Made by a program: the position numbers and the translations under genes. A DNA stretch of 54,267 nt from Desulfobacterales bacterium (GTDB lineage: Bacteria > Desulfobacterota > Desulfobacteria > Desulfobacterales > C00003060): the NCBI GenBank assembly GCA_030616475.1, contig JAUWXF010000007.1, forward strand, positions 1 through 54,267, in the 5' to 3' direction. This document shows, piece by piece, positions 1 through 10,305 of this stretch. The notes under the pieces were generated by a model that did no database searches, had not been told where the DNA came from, and saw only the letters and a program-made list of their open reading frames with translations. Position 1 is the stretch's first letter. Each line of letters starts with the position of its first letter.

Positions 1-127
1 CGAAACAAATCCAAATATTAAATGCTCAAATGTTCAAAACTGTAAGAGCGGTCTCAAGGGCGATTGAAAATGTCAGAATTGCTTATCGTTTTTTAATTTT
101 GAATTTTTGTCATTCGATATTGTTTCG
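1..127. repeat. Long direct repeat, copy 1 (runs into window start)
   Basis: Matches 10179-10305 with 2 mismatches by eye; homology resumes after the 66-bp insertion to about 268. Confidence 0.9.
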
Positions 128-129
128 GA

Positions 130-195
130 CCCGCCTGCCATCGCCACGTACTTCGTGCAGCTTACATGTTAGCATCTCTGGCAATGGCGGGCAGG
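130..195 (+). mobile_element. 66-bp inverted-repeat element (CCCGCCTGCC...GGCAATGGCGGGCAGG)
   Basis: 16-bp imperfect terminal inverted repeat; absent at the paralogous site near 10306. Confidence 0.75.
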
Positions 196-289
196 TTTCG
201 ATATTCGGATTTGCGGCGTGCGCCTTGAAAACAGTACGGATTTATTTTCTGCCAGAAAAAACACGAATTGCAGAACTAAGGAGCCGACC

Positions 290-1237
290 ATGGAGCCGAA
301 TCACCCCATTACCAGAAGACAATCCCTGAAAAGAATCGCCCGGATATCGGCAAGCCTCGCAGGGGCCGCTCTTGGCGTGTGTCCTTTGCTCTCTCAAAGC
401 CCAGGCCAGGCCGCAACAGAGGGTAAGGGATTTGTCATTGAAGGGATTGGCTCCGAGAAGGGTTACAAGATCAAGGACTTGACTGGAAAGGTCTTTGAGG
501 CCGCCGGAGGCATGGGTCAATTTGTTTCAAAGGGGGATGTGGTGGTTATAAAACCGAATATCTCATGGGCCAGGCGTCCCGAACTGGCAGCAACCACAAA
601 CCCTGAGGTCCTAAAAGCAGTTATTGAGCTCTGCTTTGATGCAGGGGCCAAAAAGGTCAGGATCGCCGACCACACCATCCATGAGGCCAGGCGTTGTTTT
701 GCCCTGACCGGGGCGGGCATCGTGGCCAAAAGGACGGGTGCAGACCTTGTTTTCCCAAGATCCTCCCTGATGAAGCGGATGAAGCTTCACGGGCACCGCC
801 TCGACGTCTGGCCCGTCTTTGTTCCATTCGTAGAAGCGGACAAGGTCATAAACCTGCCGGTGGCCAAGGTCCACGGGCTGAGCACCCTGACTCTGGGCAT
901 CAAGAACTGGATCGGGGCTGTGGGAGGAAGAAGGAGCGCCCTTCACCAGGACATTCACCAGAGCATTGTAGATCTGGCCCAATTTTTCAAGCCTACCCTG
1001 ACTCTCATAGACGCCGTCCGGATCATGATAAAAAACGGTCCTTCCGGCGGAAGCCCCTCAGATGTGGCCGTCAAGAACACCCTGATCTTGAGCAACGACC
1101 AGGTTGCCGCGGATGCAAAGGCGGCCGGGCTCTTTGACCATGATCCCGGCGAGATCGGCTTTATCCGCCTTGGACAGAAGTGGGGCCTCGGAACCTATGA
1201 TTCGCAAAGACTAATCCAACAAAGGGTCATCCTGTGA
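290..1237 (+). CDS. DUF362 domain protein with twin-arginine-like signal (start moved to ATG 290)
   Basis: ORF 218-1237; N-terminus TRRQSLKRIARISASLAGAALG Tat-like; DUF362-like body (VVIKPNISWARRPELAATTNPEV, KVINLPVAKVHGLSTLTLGIKNWIGAV). Confidence 0.8.
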   Translation: MEPNHPITRRQSLKRIARISASLAGAALGVCPLLSQSPGQAATEGKGFVIEGIGSEKGYKIKDLTGKVFEAAGGMGQFVSKGDVVVIKPNISWARRPELAATTNPEVLKAVIELCFDAGAKKVRIADHTIHEARRCFALTGAGIVAKRTGADLVFPRSSLMKRMKLHGHRLDVWPVFVPFVEADKVINLPVAKVHGLSTLTLGIKNWIGAVGGRRSALHQDIHQSIVDLAQFFKPTLTLIDAVRIMIKNGPSGGSPSDVAVKNTLILSNDQVAADAKAAGLFDHDPGEIGFIRLGQKWGLGTYDSQRLIQQRVIL

Positions 1238-2871
1238 GGGCCAAGCACCTGGTCTGGATAAGGAGAATCTGTCAGGCCTTTTTCCTCGGCTTGTTCCTTT
1301 TCCTCCTTGTGGAGAGCCGTCTCCCGGAGGATGTCTACCTGCAATATTCGTTGGTCTTTTCCTCTGATCCGGATCTCAGACTAAGTCAGCCGATCACATT
1401 TTTCTTTCAGCTTGACCCCCTAATTTGGCTCTCCAGCCTGCTATCCGGTCACCGTCTCATCCATGGGTTCTGGTGGGCCCTCGGCCTGCTTCTGGTGACC
1501 CTTTTTCTTGGCAGGATCTTCTGCGGTTTTATCTGCCCCCTGGGCACCATCCACCACTTCATAAGTTGGGTCAAGCCCTCCCTCAAGGGGGATCGCATGA
1601 CCAGGGCCAATCAAAAGACCCCGGGGCACAGGATCAAGTATTTTCTCTTCATAATGCTGCTTATGGGAGCAGTCATGGGTCTTAATCTGGCGGGATTAAT
1701 CGATCCCATATCTTTGCTCTTTCGCTCCCTGGCCCTGGCGATATTGCCGGCCATCGGCGTAGGCCTCAAGGAGCTTTTCGATGTGATGGCCGCAAGCGAC
1801 ATCAAGGCCCTGAATTATCTGAGCTATGGTGGTGAGGCCCTTGTATCGCCAGTCTTTGGTTACGGCTATCCAGCATACAAGACAGCCTGGTTTATCGGGT
1901 TGATCTTTCTTGTGATCCTGTTTCTAAACAGGATCAGGCCCCGTTTCTGGTGCCGCATCTTATGTCCCCTTGGGGCACTTCTGGGAATATTTTCAAGGTT
2001 CAGTATCCTCGGGCTGGAAAAGGATCACGCAAAATGCACAGACTGCAAATTGTGCTCCACAAGCTGCCAGGGCGCTGCTTCTCCCATGCCGGGCCAGACC
2101 TGGGAAAGTGCTGAGTGCCTCTTATGTTTTAATTGCTTTGATGCCTGCCCTGAGGGTGCCCTGTCATTTCGATTCAGGTGGACGCCCAAATCGAACAGGG
2201 GACCGGATATGGGCCGGCGGGCCGTGCTCGTGGGATTGGCGGCCGGCATATCCCTGCCCCTCCTGGCAAAACTCGACGGCTCTGCGCACCATGTTTCAGA
2301 CCCCCGCTTGATCAGGCCGCCAGGGGCCTTACCCGAAAACGATTTCCTAAGGGTGTGCCAGAGGTGCGGTCTTTGCATGAAGGCCTGTCCCACAAATGTC
2401 ATCAACCCAACCCTTGCAGAGGCGGGCATGGCAGGCTTCTGGACGCCTCACCTTATCATGACCAGGGGCTACTGCGAATATACCTGCACCCTCTGTGGCA
2501 GTGTTTGCCCAACAGGGGCCATCAGAGAAATTTCTGTCAGGGAAAAGATCGAACGTCCCATCAAAATCGGGGCTGCCTATGTAGACAGGGGCCGGTGCCT
2601 ACCATGGTCCGGCAATGGGCCCTGCATTGTGTGCCAGGAACTTTGCCCCACTTCGCCCAAGGCGATTTATCTAAGGAAAGAGGTTGTGCCCGGCCCCGGT
2701 CAGTCCCCTATGTTGGTTGATGTTCCCTACGTGGACCTGAAAAGGTGCAACGGGTGCGGCATCTGCGAAAACAAATGCCCGGTCAGAGGCCGGCCGGCCA
2801 TCAGGGTGATTGCCGCAGGCGAATCCCGGTCTCTCAAAAATCAGATCCTGCTCACAGACTCAGTGTCTTGA
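1234..2871 (+). CDS. NapH/MauN-like membrane polyferredoxin (several 4Fe-4S motifs)
   Basis: N-terminal TM helices, [14 protein letters not shown] and [12 protein letters not shown] motifs, multiple CxxCxxCxxxC clusters; 4-nt overlap with upstream gene. Confidence 0.85.
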   Translation: MRAKHLVWIRRICQAFFLGLFLFLLVESRLPEDVYLQYSLVFSSDPDLRLSQPITFFFQLDPLIWLSSLLSGHRLIHGFWWALGLLLVTLFLGRIFCGFICPLGTIHHFISWVKPSLKGDRMTRANQKTPGHRIKYFLFIMLLMGAVMGLNLAGLIDPISLLFRSLALAILPAIGVGLKELFDVMAASDIKALNYLSYGGEALVSPVFGYGYPAYKTAWFIGLIFLVILFLNRIRPRFWCRILCPLGALLGIFSRFSILGLEKDHAKCTDCKLCSTSCQGAASPMPGQTWESAECLLCFNCFDACPEGALSFRFRWTPKSNRGPDMGRRAVLVGLAAGISLPLLAKLDGSAHHVSDPRLIRPPGALPENDFLRVCQRCGLCMKACPTNVINPTLAEAGMAGFWTPHLIMTRGYCEYTCTLCGSVCPTGAIREISVREKIERPIKIGAAYVDRGRCLPWSGNGPCIVCQELCPTSPKAIYLRKEVVPGPGQSPMLVDVPYVDLKRCNGCGICENKCPVRGRPAIRVIAAGESRSLKNQILLTDSVS

Positions 2872-3044
2872 TGCACACCTTCAACTGTAGACTGTGCAAG
2901 GGGAAGGGCGTCGACAATGTCACCACAAACACATTTTGCATCCGTGGGCCTGTTTGCAAGGATACGGACAATCTCCACACGGGCAGGATGAGCAATCCCT
3001 TTGGAGAGTTCAGCCAATCCTTTTCTGCACGTCTCAGCAGACAT
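2841..3044 (-). pseudogene. Truncated ArsR-family regulator N-terminus (HTH cut off)
   Basis: [42 protein letters not shown] is ArsR wHTH-like, then unrelated [13 protein letters not shown] and stop; 3' end overlaps antisense the end of the polyferredoxin gene. Confidence 0.65.
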
Positions 3045-3579
3045 TTTACGAAGCTCCTTGGTGTCCGCTGAATTACGCCTGCAGACGTTTTTTTCTAGTC
3101 ATGAACAACTCCCTTCATATAGCCAAGCTTTTGACCCAAATCGAACATTTGCACACGGCTTGATGAACCACCGCAACAGCGCGGAACACCAAGAATCAGG
3201 CGACTCGGCTACCTTGGCATAACTTCCCCTGACCATGTTCCGAGTGTAAATCACGGCTGTTGGCAATGAGAAAATCCGTGTCCGTCTGCTGCGTATTTAG
3301 TTTTGGGGAAAAGGTGTCAGGTTTCGGGTTTCAGGATTGAGAAACTTAAAGAGCTGAAACCTGAACACTGACACCTGACTATTGAACTCAATAACCAACA
3401 ATCTTGATTTACACCCCCATGTTCCTGATTTCATCCTTTGATGATGGACCTCAAGGTGCTGCTCACAACTTTTGGAATGATATTGCTTGCCGAATTAGGC
3501 GACAAGAAGCATCATAAGAATCAGACCGCCCGTCTGGAATAGTATCGCAACCCCTAATTTTTGTGCAGTGCTTGATTTA

Positions 3580-3660
3580 TTGTTTGACAAGACTATCTTG
3601 TCAGCCTATAATAAAAAATTGTTTGACAAGACTATCTTGTCAGCCTATAATAAAAAATTG
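3580..3660 (+). promoter_or_regulatory. Tandem 39-bp duplication, each copy TTGACA-N17-TATAAT with a TGACAAGA-CTA-TCTTGTCA palindrome
   Basis: -35 at 3584-3589 and 3623-3628; -10 at 3607-3612 and 3646-3651; palindrome overlaps the -35 and spacer. Confidence 0.8.
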
Positions 3661-3668
3661 TATAAGGG

Positions 3669-3702
3669 AAAGGCATTATGTCGCATAGAACATAATGCCT
3701 TT
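3669..3702 (+). promoter_or_regulatory. Leader hairpin in fdhA 5' UTR
   Basis: AAAGGCATTATGT-CGCATAGA-ACATAATGCCTTT, 13-bp perfect stem about 10 nt after the predicted start of transcription. Confidence 0.6.
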
Positions 3703-3918
3703 GCTAATCAGTCTAACGTTAAAGCAGCTTCTACATCCCCAGCAAAAAGGATCATGGATAGCAAAGCTGATTCCAGGTTCTCGCTTATTACCTGCCCAAG
3801 AACCATTCTATTTACTATTACCCATATACTCATGACACCAACACTACAACTATCCATCGAGAGGGGGTGAGCTTGAAGTCTCAAAACAATCTTTTTTCTA
3901 AGAAAGGAGAGGACCCGC

Positions 3919-6900
3919 ATGAAAGTGACACGCAGAAAATTTATGCAGATCTCTGGTGCATCGGCTGCCGGGCTTGCTGTAAGCGGTCTGGGTTTTGACC
4001 TCTCTCCGGTCAGGTCACACGCCCAAATGCTCAAGACCAAGCATGCCAAGGAGACCACCACCATCTGCTGCTACTGTGCAGTAGGGTGTGGGGCCATCGT
4101 GCAGACCGACATGAAGGGCGACGGCCGTGTCATCAACATCGAGGGAGACCCGGACCATGTGATCAACCGGGGTTCGCTCTGCAGTAAAGGTGCTGCGCTG
4201 TTTCAATTGGGCGAAAATGAGAATCGGCTCCTTGAACCTATGTACCGGGCGCCTAAGGCCAAAAAGTGGAAGCAGGTTTCATGGGATTGGGCGCTTACCC
4301 AGATCGCCAAGCGCGTGAAGAAGACCCGCGATGCCACCTTTGCCCGCAAGAATGACAAAGGGCAGGTGGTGAACCGGACGACAGGTATCGTCTCGGTCGG
4401 AAGCGCCGCTTTGGACAACGAAGAGTGCTGGATCTACCAGGCACTCATGCGGGCCTTGGGCCTTGTATACATCGAACATCAGGCCCGTATCTGACACAGC
4501 GCCACGGTCGCGGCTCTGGCAGAGTCGTTCGGGCGAGGCGCTATGACCAATCACTGGATCGACATCGGCAACAGCGATTGCATCCTGATCATGGGAAGCA
4601 ATGCGGCAGAAAACCATCCGATATCGTTCAAGTATGTCGTTAAAGCGATGGAAAATGGGGCCACGCTCATCAGTGTAGACCCCAGATTCACCAGGACATC
4701 TTCTATGGCGGACATTTATGCCCCCCTGCGATCAGGTACTGACATCGCCTTCTTGGGCGGCATGATCAAGTACATCCTTGACAACAATCTTTACAACAAG
4801 GACTACGTCCGTGCCTATACCAATGCCCCGTTCATTGTGGGCAACGCTTACGGCTTCAAGGACGGTCTCTTTTCCGGCTATAACAGGAGCGCCCGCAAGT
4901 ATGACAAGTCAAAATGGGCCTTTGAGATGGACAAAAAGGGTGTCCCGAAAATGGACCGGGACCTGGAGAATCCCGGGTCTGTGTTTCAGTTGTTGAAGAA
5001 ACATTATAGCCGGTATGACACCAGGCTCGTCTCCCAGATCACGGGTACACCGGAAGCAGACCTTGTAAAGGTGTATAAGACCTATGCAGCTACCGGAGCG
5101 ACCGGTAAGGCCGCCACCATCATGTATGCCATGGGCTGGACCCAGCATACCGTGGGGACCCAGAATATCCGAACTATGGCCATCATCCAGCTCCTCCTTG
5201 GGAACATTGGTATGGCGGGCGGCGGGGTGAACGCCCTGCGCGGCGAGTCGAATGTCCAGGGTTCCACGGACCACTGCCTGCTGTGGCACATATGGCCCGG
5301 ATATCTCAAGACCCCAAGGGCGTCCAATGTGTCATTGGCAGCTTATAACAGGAAGTGGACGCCCCAGAGCAAAGATCCCATAAGCGCGAACTGGTGGCAA
5401 AACTACCCGAAGTATTCGGTCAGCATGTTAAAGTCGTTCTTTGGTGAAAATGCCGGCAAGAGGAACGATTTCGGCTACGACTGGCTCCCCAAGGTGGACG
5501 ACGGCAAGGCGTACTCCTGGCTGGACCTCTTTGATGAAATGTACAAAGGGACGATTAAGGGCTTCTTTGCCTGGGGCCAGAACCCAGCGTGCAGTGGTGC
5601 CAATGCCGGCAAGAACCGTAAGGCCATGGCCAACCTCGACTGGATGGTCAATGTTAATCTCTTTGACAACGAGACCGGATCTTTCTGGCGCGGGCCCGGG
5701 ATGAACCCGTCCGCTATCAAGACGGAGGTCTTCATGCTCCCGGCCTGCGTGTCCTTTGAAAAGGAAGGGAGCATCACCAACAGTGGTCGCTGGATGCAGT
5801 GGCGATACGAGGGGCCGAAACCCCTTGGCAACAGCAAGTCCGACGGCGACATCATTATGGAGCTCGGCTCTAAGCTTAAAGAGGTTTATAAAAATAAAGG
5901 TAGCGTCTTCCGCGAGCCGATTTTGAACCTGAAGTGGGACTACACGACAAACGGTATGTATGATGCCCACAAGGTGGCCAAGGAGATCAACGGCTACTTC
6001 CTGAAAGACGTTGATTTCCCGAAGAAGAAAAAGAGTTTCAAGAAAGGTCAACTTGTGCCCAGCTTTGCCTACCTCAGGGCCGACGGCTCCACCTCTTCAG
6101 GGAACTGGCTCTACTGCAACAGTTACACGGAGAAGGGGAACATGGCAGCCCGGCGAAGCCAGAAAGATGCCGTCAATAAGATCGGGCTCTATCCGAAGTT
6201 CTCCTGGTGCTGGCCGGTAAACCGCAGGATCATTTACAACCGTGCCTCGGTGGACCTCAAGGGCCAGCCTTTGGATAAGAACCATTGGGTCATTAAGTGG
6301 GACGGTAAGAAGTGGATCGGCGATGTGCCCGACGGTGGCTGGCCGCCGCTTGGAAGCCTTGAAAAGCCCAACCCCAAGAGCAAGTGGGCCTTTATCATGA
6401 GGAAACACGGGCATGCCCAGATATTTGGACCGGGCCGGGCAGACGGTCCGTTTCCGGAACACTACGAACCGCAGGAATGTCCCATTGAGAAAAATCCCAT
6501 GAACAAGGAGAGGATGAATCCCACGGCAGCAGTATACGGAACGGATGCAGATGCTTACGCGACCTGTGATCCAAGATACCCCCTCGTGGGCACCACTTAC
6601 CGGGTGGTGGAACACTGGCAGACGGGCCTCATGACCCGGCCGCAGCCCTGGCTCCTTGAGATGCAGCCACAGGTATTCGTGGAGATGAGCGAGGAACTGG
6701 CACGGCTCAAACGGATCAAGAACGGCGAGCGTGTTTTTGCCACGTCCGCACGGGGTTCTCTGGAATGCACCGCCATCGTGACCAAGCGATTCAAACCATT
6801 TAAGATCGGAGGGAATATTGTTCACCAGGTGGGGTTCCCATGGTGTTTTGGCTGGCGCTGGCCTGAGAGCGGTAAAGAAGAGAGCGCCAACCTGCTGACG

Positions 6901-6972
6901 CCCTCAGTGGGTGACCCCAATACGCGAATCCCTGAAACCAAGGCCTTTATGTGCAATGTATCCAAACTATAG
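3919..6972 (+). CDS. fdhA: Selenocysteine-containing periplasmic formate dehydrogenase catalytic subunit (UGA=Sec at 4492-4494)
   Basis: Tat signal TRRKFMQISG, 4Fe-4S CCYCAVGCG, ...EHQARI-(TGA)-HSATVAALAESFGRGAMTNHW matching FdnG-type Sec context; both ORF halves in the same frame. Confidence 0.95.
4492..4535 (+). promoter_or_regulatory. UGA selenocysteine codon and expected bacterial SECIS position
   Basis: TGA followed by CAC AGC GCC ACG GTC GCG GCT CTG GCA GAG TCG; position follows FdnG-family genes, fold not computed. Confidence 0.65.
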
Positions 6973-6987
6973 AAGGAGGTGATCTGA

Positions 6988-7707
6988 ATGCCAGGTAAAT
7001 CGTTTTTCATTGACACGAGTCTTTGTATGGCCTGCAGGGGTTGTCAGGTCGCCTGCAAGCAGTGGAACGGCCTGCCTGCAGAGAAAACAGTGAACCGTGG
7101 AACCTACCAGAACCCGGCGGATCTCTCCTTCAAGACTTACAAGCTTGTGAGGTTCGAAGAGGTGGTAGTGGACGGAAAGCTCAAGTGGCTCTTCTTTCCG
7201 GATCAGTGCCGCCACTGCATTGACGCGCCTTGCGAAATGGCGGCCGATGATCCCAGGGCCATTTACCAGGATCGTGCAACCGGTGCAGTGATTTATACGG
7301 GGAATACCAAGAAGCTGGACACGGAAGACGTCATCGACTCCTGCCCATATAACATCCCGCGAGCCGCCAAGGATGGGTCCCTGGCCAAGTGCAACATGTG
7401 CATTGGCAGGGTAAAAAACGGGCTTTCGCCGGCCTGTGTAAAGACCTGCCCCACGGGTGCCATGAACTTTGGTAGCCGACAAGAGATGCTTGAGATGGCC
7501 AAGAAGCGTCTGGGCAAAGTCAAGAAGACCCACAGGAAGGCAAAACTCTTGAATCCTGATGACGTTCGGGTTATCTATCTGGTCACAGAGGACCCGGACC
7601 TCTATCACAAGTTTGCAGTGGCCTCAAATTCGGCCTTTGACATATCGAGGGCCGTGGCCTTGAAGAGGCTTATTAGGCCATTGACCAGATTGACGGCTAG
7701 TATGTAA
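6988..7707 (+). CDS. fdhB: Formate dehydrogenase 4Fe-4S subunit
   Basis: CMACRGCQVACKQWN, CRHCIDAPC, CNMCIGRVKNGLSPACVKTCPTGAM; SD gaaggaggt. Confidence 0.9.
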   Translation: MPGKSFFIDTSLCMACRGCQVACKQWNGLPAEKTVNRGTYQNPADLSFKTYKLVRFEEVVVDGKLKWLFFPDQCRHCIDAPCEMAADDPRAIYQDRATGAVIYTGNTKKLDTEDVIDSCPYNIPRAAKDGSLAKCNMCIGRVKNGLSPACVKTCPTGAMNFGSRQEMLEMAKKRLGKVKKTHRKAKLLNPDDVRVIYLVTEDPDLYHKFAVASNSAFDISRAVALKRLIRPLTRLTASM

Positions 7708-7756
7708 CAAGCAACTGATCGCAAAATACAAGTCCGAGTGATCGGCACTTTAACAC

Positions 7757-7790
7757 AAGAAAGGGAAGATCTATTGATCTTCCCTTTCTT
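7757..7790. terminator. Bidirectional intrinsic-type terminator after fdhB
   Basis: AAGAAAGGGAAGATC-TATT-GATCTTCCCTTTCTT perfect dyad with T-rich side. Confidence 0.75.
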
Positions 7791-8153
7791 ATTACTCCGT
7801 ATCATTCTAGCCTTACTCCTTCACCTTCCTGAAAGAGTTGTCACCCACGCCTGGCAGACTGATTTCAATGGTGTCGCCAACAATCCTACCTACAATGACC
7901 CCCCCGGAATCTGTGTGTCAAGATTCGATTTTATTATAAACACTTTTCTTGCGGTTATGCAAGAACGCTTTAATGTTCTTCGAGTTGAATCTCTTGTAAA
8001 TCCCTTGCGTTAAGCAAAGTCCAACGCCATCCATAGAATGGCCTGCAAAGGTGAAGCTCCTCGCCTTAAGGGCCGGTGGCTCGCTTCAGAGAAGAAGGTT
8101 GATTGATCCTCCCCTTTTTTTGTGCTATGTTGAATTAAGAATAAGGAGGAGAA

Positions 8154-9044
8154 ATGGTTATGGGTGAAAAGGAAATCGCAACTGTCGTACAAATTAAAAA
8201 AGCCGTAGCCGCGGTTAAGGCCGAAAGGCCCGCCTACGAAGAGATCCTTGATTTCTACGAAAAACTTTTTTTGGCCCAGGAGGAGGCAAAGGGGCGGGTG
8301 CAGATTGAGCCGATCCAAATCCCGGAAAAACTCCTTTCGGTCAAGCGAGAAGAGAATTTCCCTCTGATAGACAAGGCCGACTTTACGGTAGACATAAGCG
8401 CATCCGAGGCCCTGCTGAGAAAGATTTGCCGGCTTGCCATTGAGGCAAACGAGGTGCTGGCCGAGGCCGTCCCAAAGATTGTGGATGCCCTGGACAAGGG
8501 AACGCTGGGGGCCTCGGCCCTGTTTTCAAAAATCCTGGGCGAGGATGACGCCTATTTTGACGAAGCGGCAAGAAATCTGGAAACTGACAAGAAGATCCTT
8601 GCCTTTGTGGCTTACTTCAGTATGAAACCCTCCATTTCTCTTTGTGCCGAACAGTTGGCCACCTATCTGGACAAGGAGACGCCATGGGAAAAGGGGTATT
8701 GTCCTATTTGCGGCAGCCCGCCTGCCCTGTCAATACTCCGGGATGAAGGGGCGCGATTCCTGCTTTGCAGCTTTTGTGGCCGCGAGTGGCAGACAACGAG
8801 AATATACTGCCCGTTCTGCGACAATAACGATCAAAACACGTTGCACTATTTCTTCAGCGAAGAAGAAAAGGACTATCGGGTGAATGTGTGTGATGAGTGC
8901 AAGAAGTACATCAAGACCGTTGATACCAGGAAAATGAAACGCCCTGTGGACCCTTTTGTGGAGCAGATCTCGACCTTGCACCTCGATCTGTTAGCACAAG
9001 AGCAAGGCCTTGAAAGCGGCATTCCCATATGGCTCCAAATGTAG
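8154..9044 (+). CDS. fdhE: Formate dehydrogenase accessory protein FdhE
   Basis: CPICGSPPALSILRDEGARFLLCSFCGREWQTTRIYCPFCDNND is FdhE-like. Confidence 0.88.
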   Translation: MVMGEKEIATVVQIKKAVAAVKAERPAYEEILDFYEKLFLAQEEAKGRVQIEPIQIPEKLLSVKREENFPLIDKADFTVDISASEALLRKICRLAIEANEVLAEAVPKIVDALDKGTLGASALFSKILGEDDAYFDEAARNLETDKKILAFVAYFSMKPSISLCAEQLATYLDKETPWEKGYCPICGSPPALSILRDEGARFLLCSFCGREWQTTRIYCPFCDNNDQNTLHYFFSEEEKDYRVNVCDECKKYIKTVDTRKMKRPVDPFVEQISTLHLDLLAQEQGLESGIPIWLQM

Positions 9045-9606
9045 ATCCCTACAACCGCGAGATAACGTACCTTAGGGTTTCTGTAACTGACCGCTGCAAC
9101 CTGCGATGCCTTTACTGCAAGCCGGTGCAGGATCTCAAGCTTCTGGATCATGCCAGTATTTTGAGCTATGAAGAAATCCTCAAGATAATCCGGGCAGCGA
9201 CTGGCCTTGGCATGAAAAAGGTCCGCCTGACGGGTGGGGAACCCCTGCTCCGCAGAAATTTCGTGCATCTGGCTGAGTCTGTGTGCAGCATCCCCGAGGT
9301 CGAGGATGTAAGCGTCACCACCAATGGTTTGCTCTTGGAGAAGATGGCCCGCCCGCTCTTTGAGGCGGGTATTCGTCGCATCAACATAAGCCTGGACACC
9401 CTGAACCCGTTGAAGTATGCGAAGATCACCCGTCGCGAAGGCTTTGATGCTGTGTGGACATCAAAACCCCCCTTAGAAACGGATGCAGCCAGAAAGATTT
9501 GAGAGAGGTATCTCAACAAGCCATTGCCAGCAAACCGAGGCGGCATCATGCTGAAATCCTGGAAAAAGGAGAGGGCCTTCGCTCCACGTCAACTATCGGT
9601 GGGTAG
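9029..9606 (+). pseudogene. moaA: moaA with internal frameshifting deletion
   Basis: N-terminal radical SAM half (RVSVTDRCNLRCLYC ... KITRREGFDAVW) then, in another frame, DIKTPLRNGCSQKDLREVSQQAIASKPRRHHAEILEKGEGLRSTSTIGG* = MoaA C-terminus. Confidence 0.85.
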
Positions 9607-9858
9607 AAATAGGCGCTTAACGACACAACATCGACAAAATATTGTCTATGTGACGTAACCTTTTGTACTTATTGATTAATGGTGAGCTAAAGTTTGAAGT
9701 GCCTAAAGTGAGCTAAAGTTAATGTGCACGCCTTCGGCGTGGTCTATCTAAAAACAAGTTGCGCTGAAAGCGCATTCCTTAACTTTAGGCACTTTAGGCA
9801 CTTCAAACTTTAGGCACTTTTGGTTCCGGCTTGTCCGGGTTAGGAATTGAGGTATTAA

Positions 9859-10119
9859 ATGATGAAGTGTCCTCATTGCAATGCTGATCTCCCATCGCGG
9901 GAGTGCCCTGAATGCCATGAAATAATCCCCGTTGAGGGAACATTCTGCGCCCACTGCGGGGCAGAGATACCTCGCCGGGATACAGCAGCAGAATCGAGTG
10001 AAGATGGGATTGATTTTTCAAAGCGGGTTCTATGCAGTGACGGCACCTGCATCGGGATCATCAACAAAGACGGCTTTTGCAGTGAATGCGGAAAGCGATA
10101 CACTGGGGAGCCTGAATAA
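9859..10119 (+). CDS. Small double zinc-ribbon protein
   Basis: CPHCNADLPSRECPECHE, CAHCGAEI, CSECGKRY. Confidence 0.6.
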   Translation: MMKCPHCNADLPSRECPECHEIIPVEGTFCAHCGAEIPRRDTAAESSEDGIDFSKRVLCSDGTCIGIINKDGFCSECGKRYTGEPE

Positions 10120-10178
10120 CATAGATGCAAGTGCCTAACCCGGATAAACCGGAAATACGAAGCACTAAATCCGAAATC

Positions 10179-10305
10179 CGAAACAAATCCAAATATTAAA
10201 TGCTCAAATGTTCAAAACTGTAAGAGCGGTCTCAAGGGCGATTGAAAATGTCAGAATGGCTTATCGTTTCTTAATTTTGAATTTTTGTCATTCGATATTG
10301 TTTCG
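10179..10305. repeat. Long direct repeat, copy 2
   Basis: Matches 1-127; lacks the 66-bp element present after copy 1. Confidence 0.9.

Noticed and set aside
30-329. 99-aa ORF
   Set aside because: Composed of the long repeat and 66-bp element; no protein-like features.
5428-6825. Antisense ORFs up to 242 aa within fdhA
   Set aside because: Shadow ORFs of a high-GC coding sequence; the plus-strand frame is clearly FdhA.
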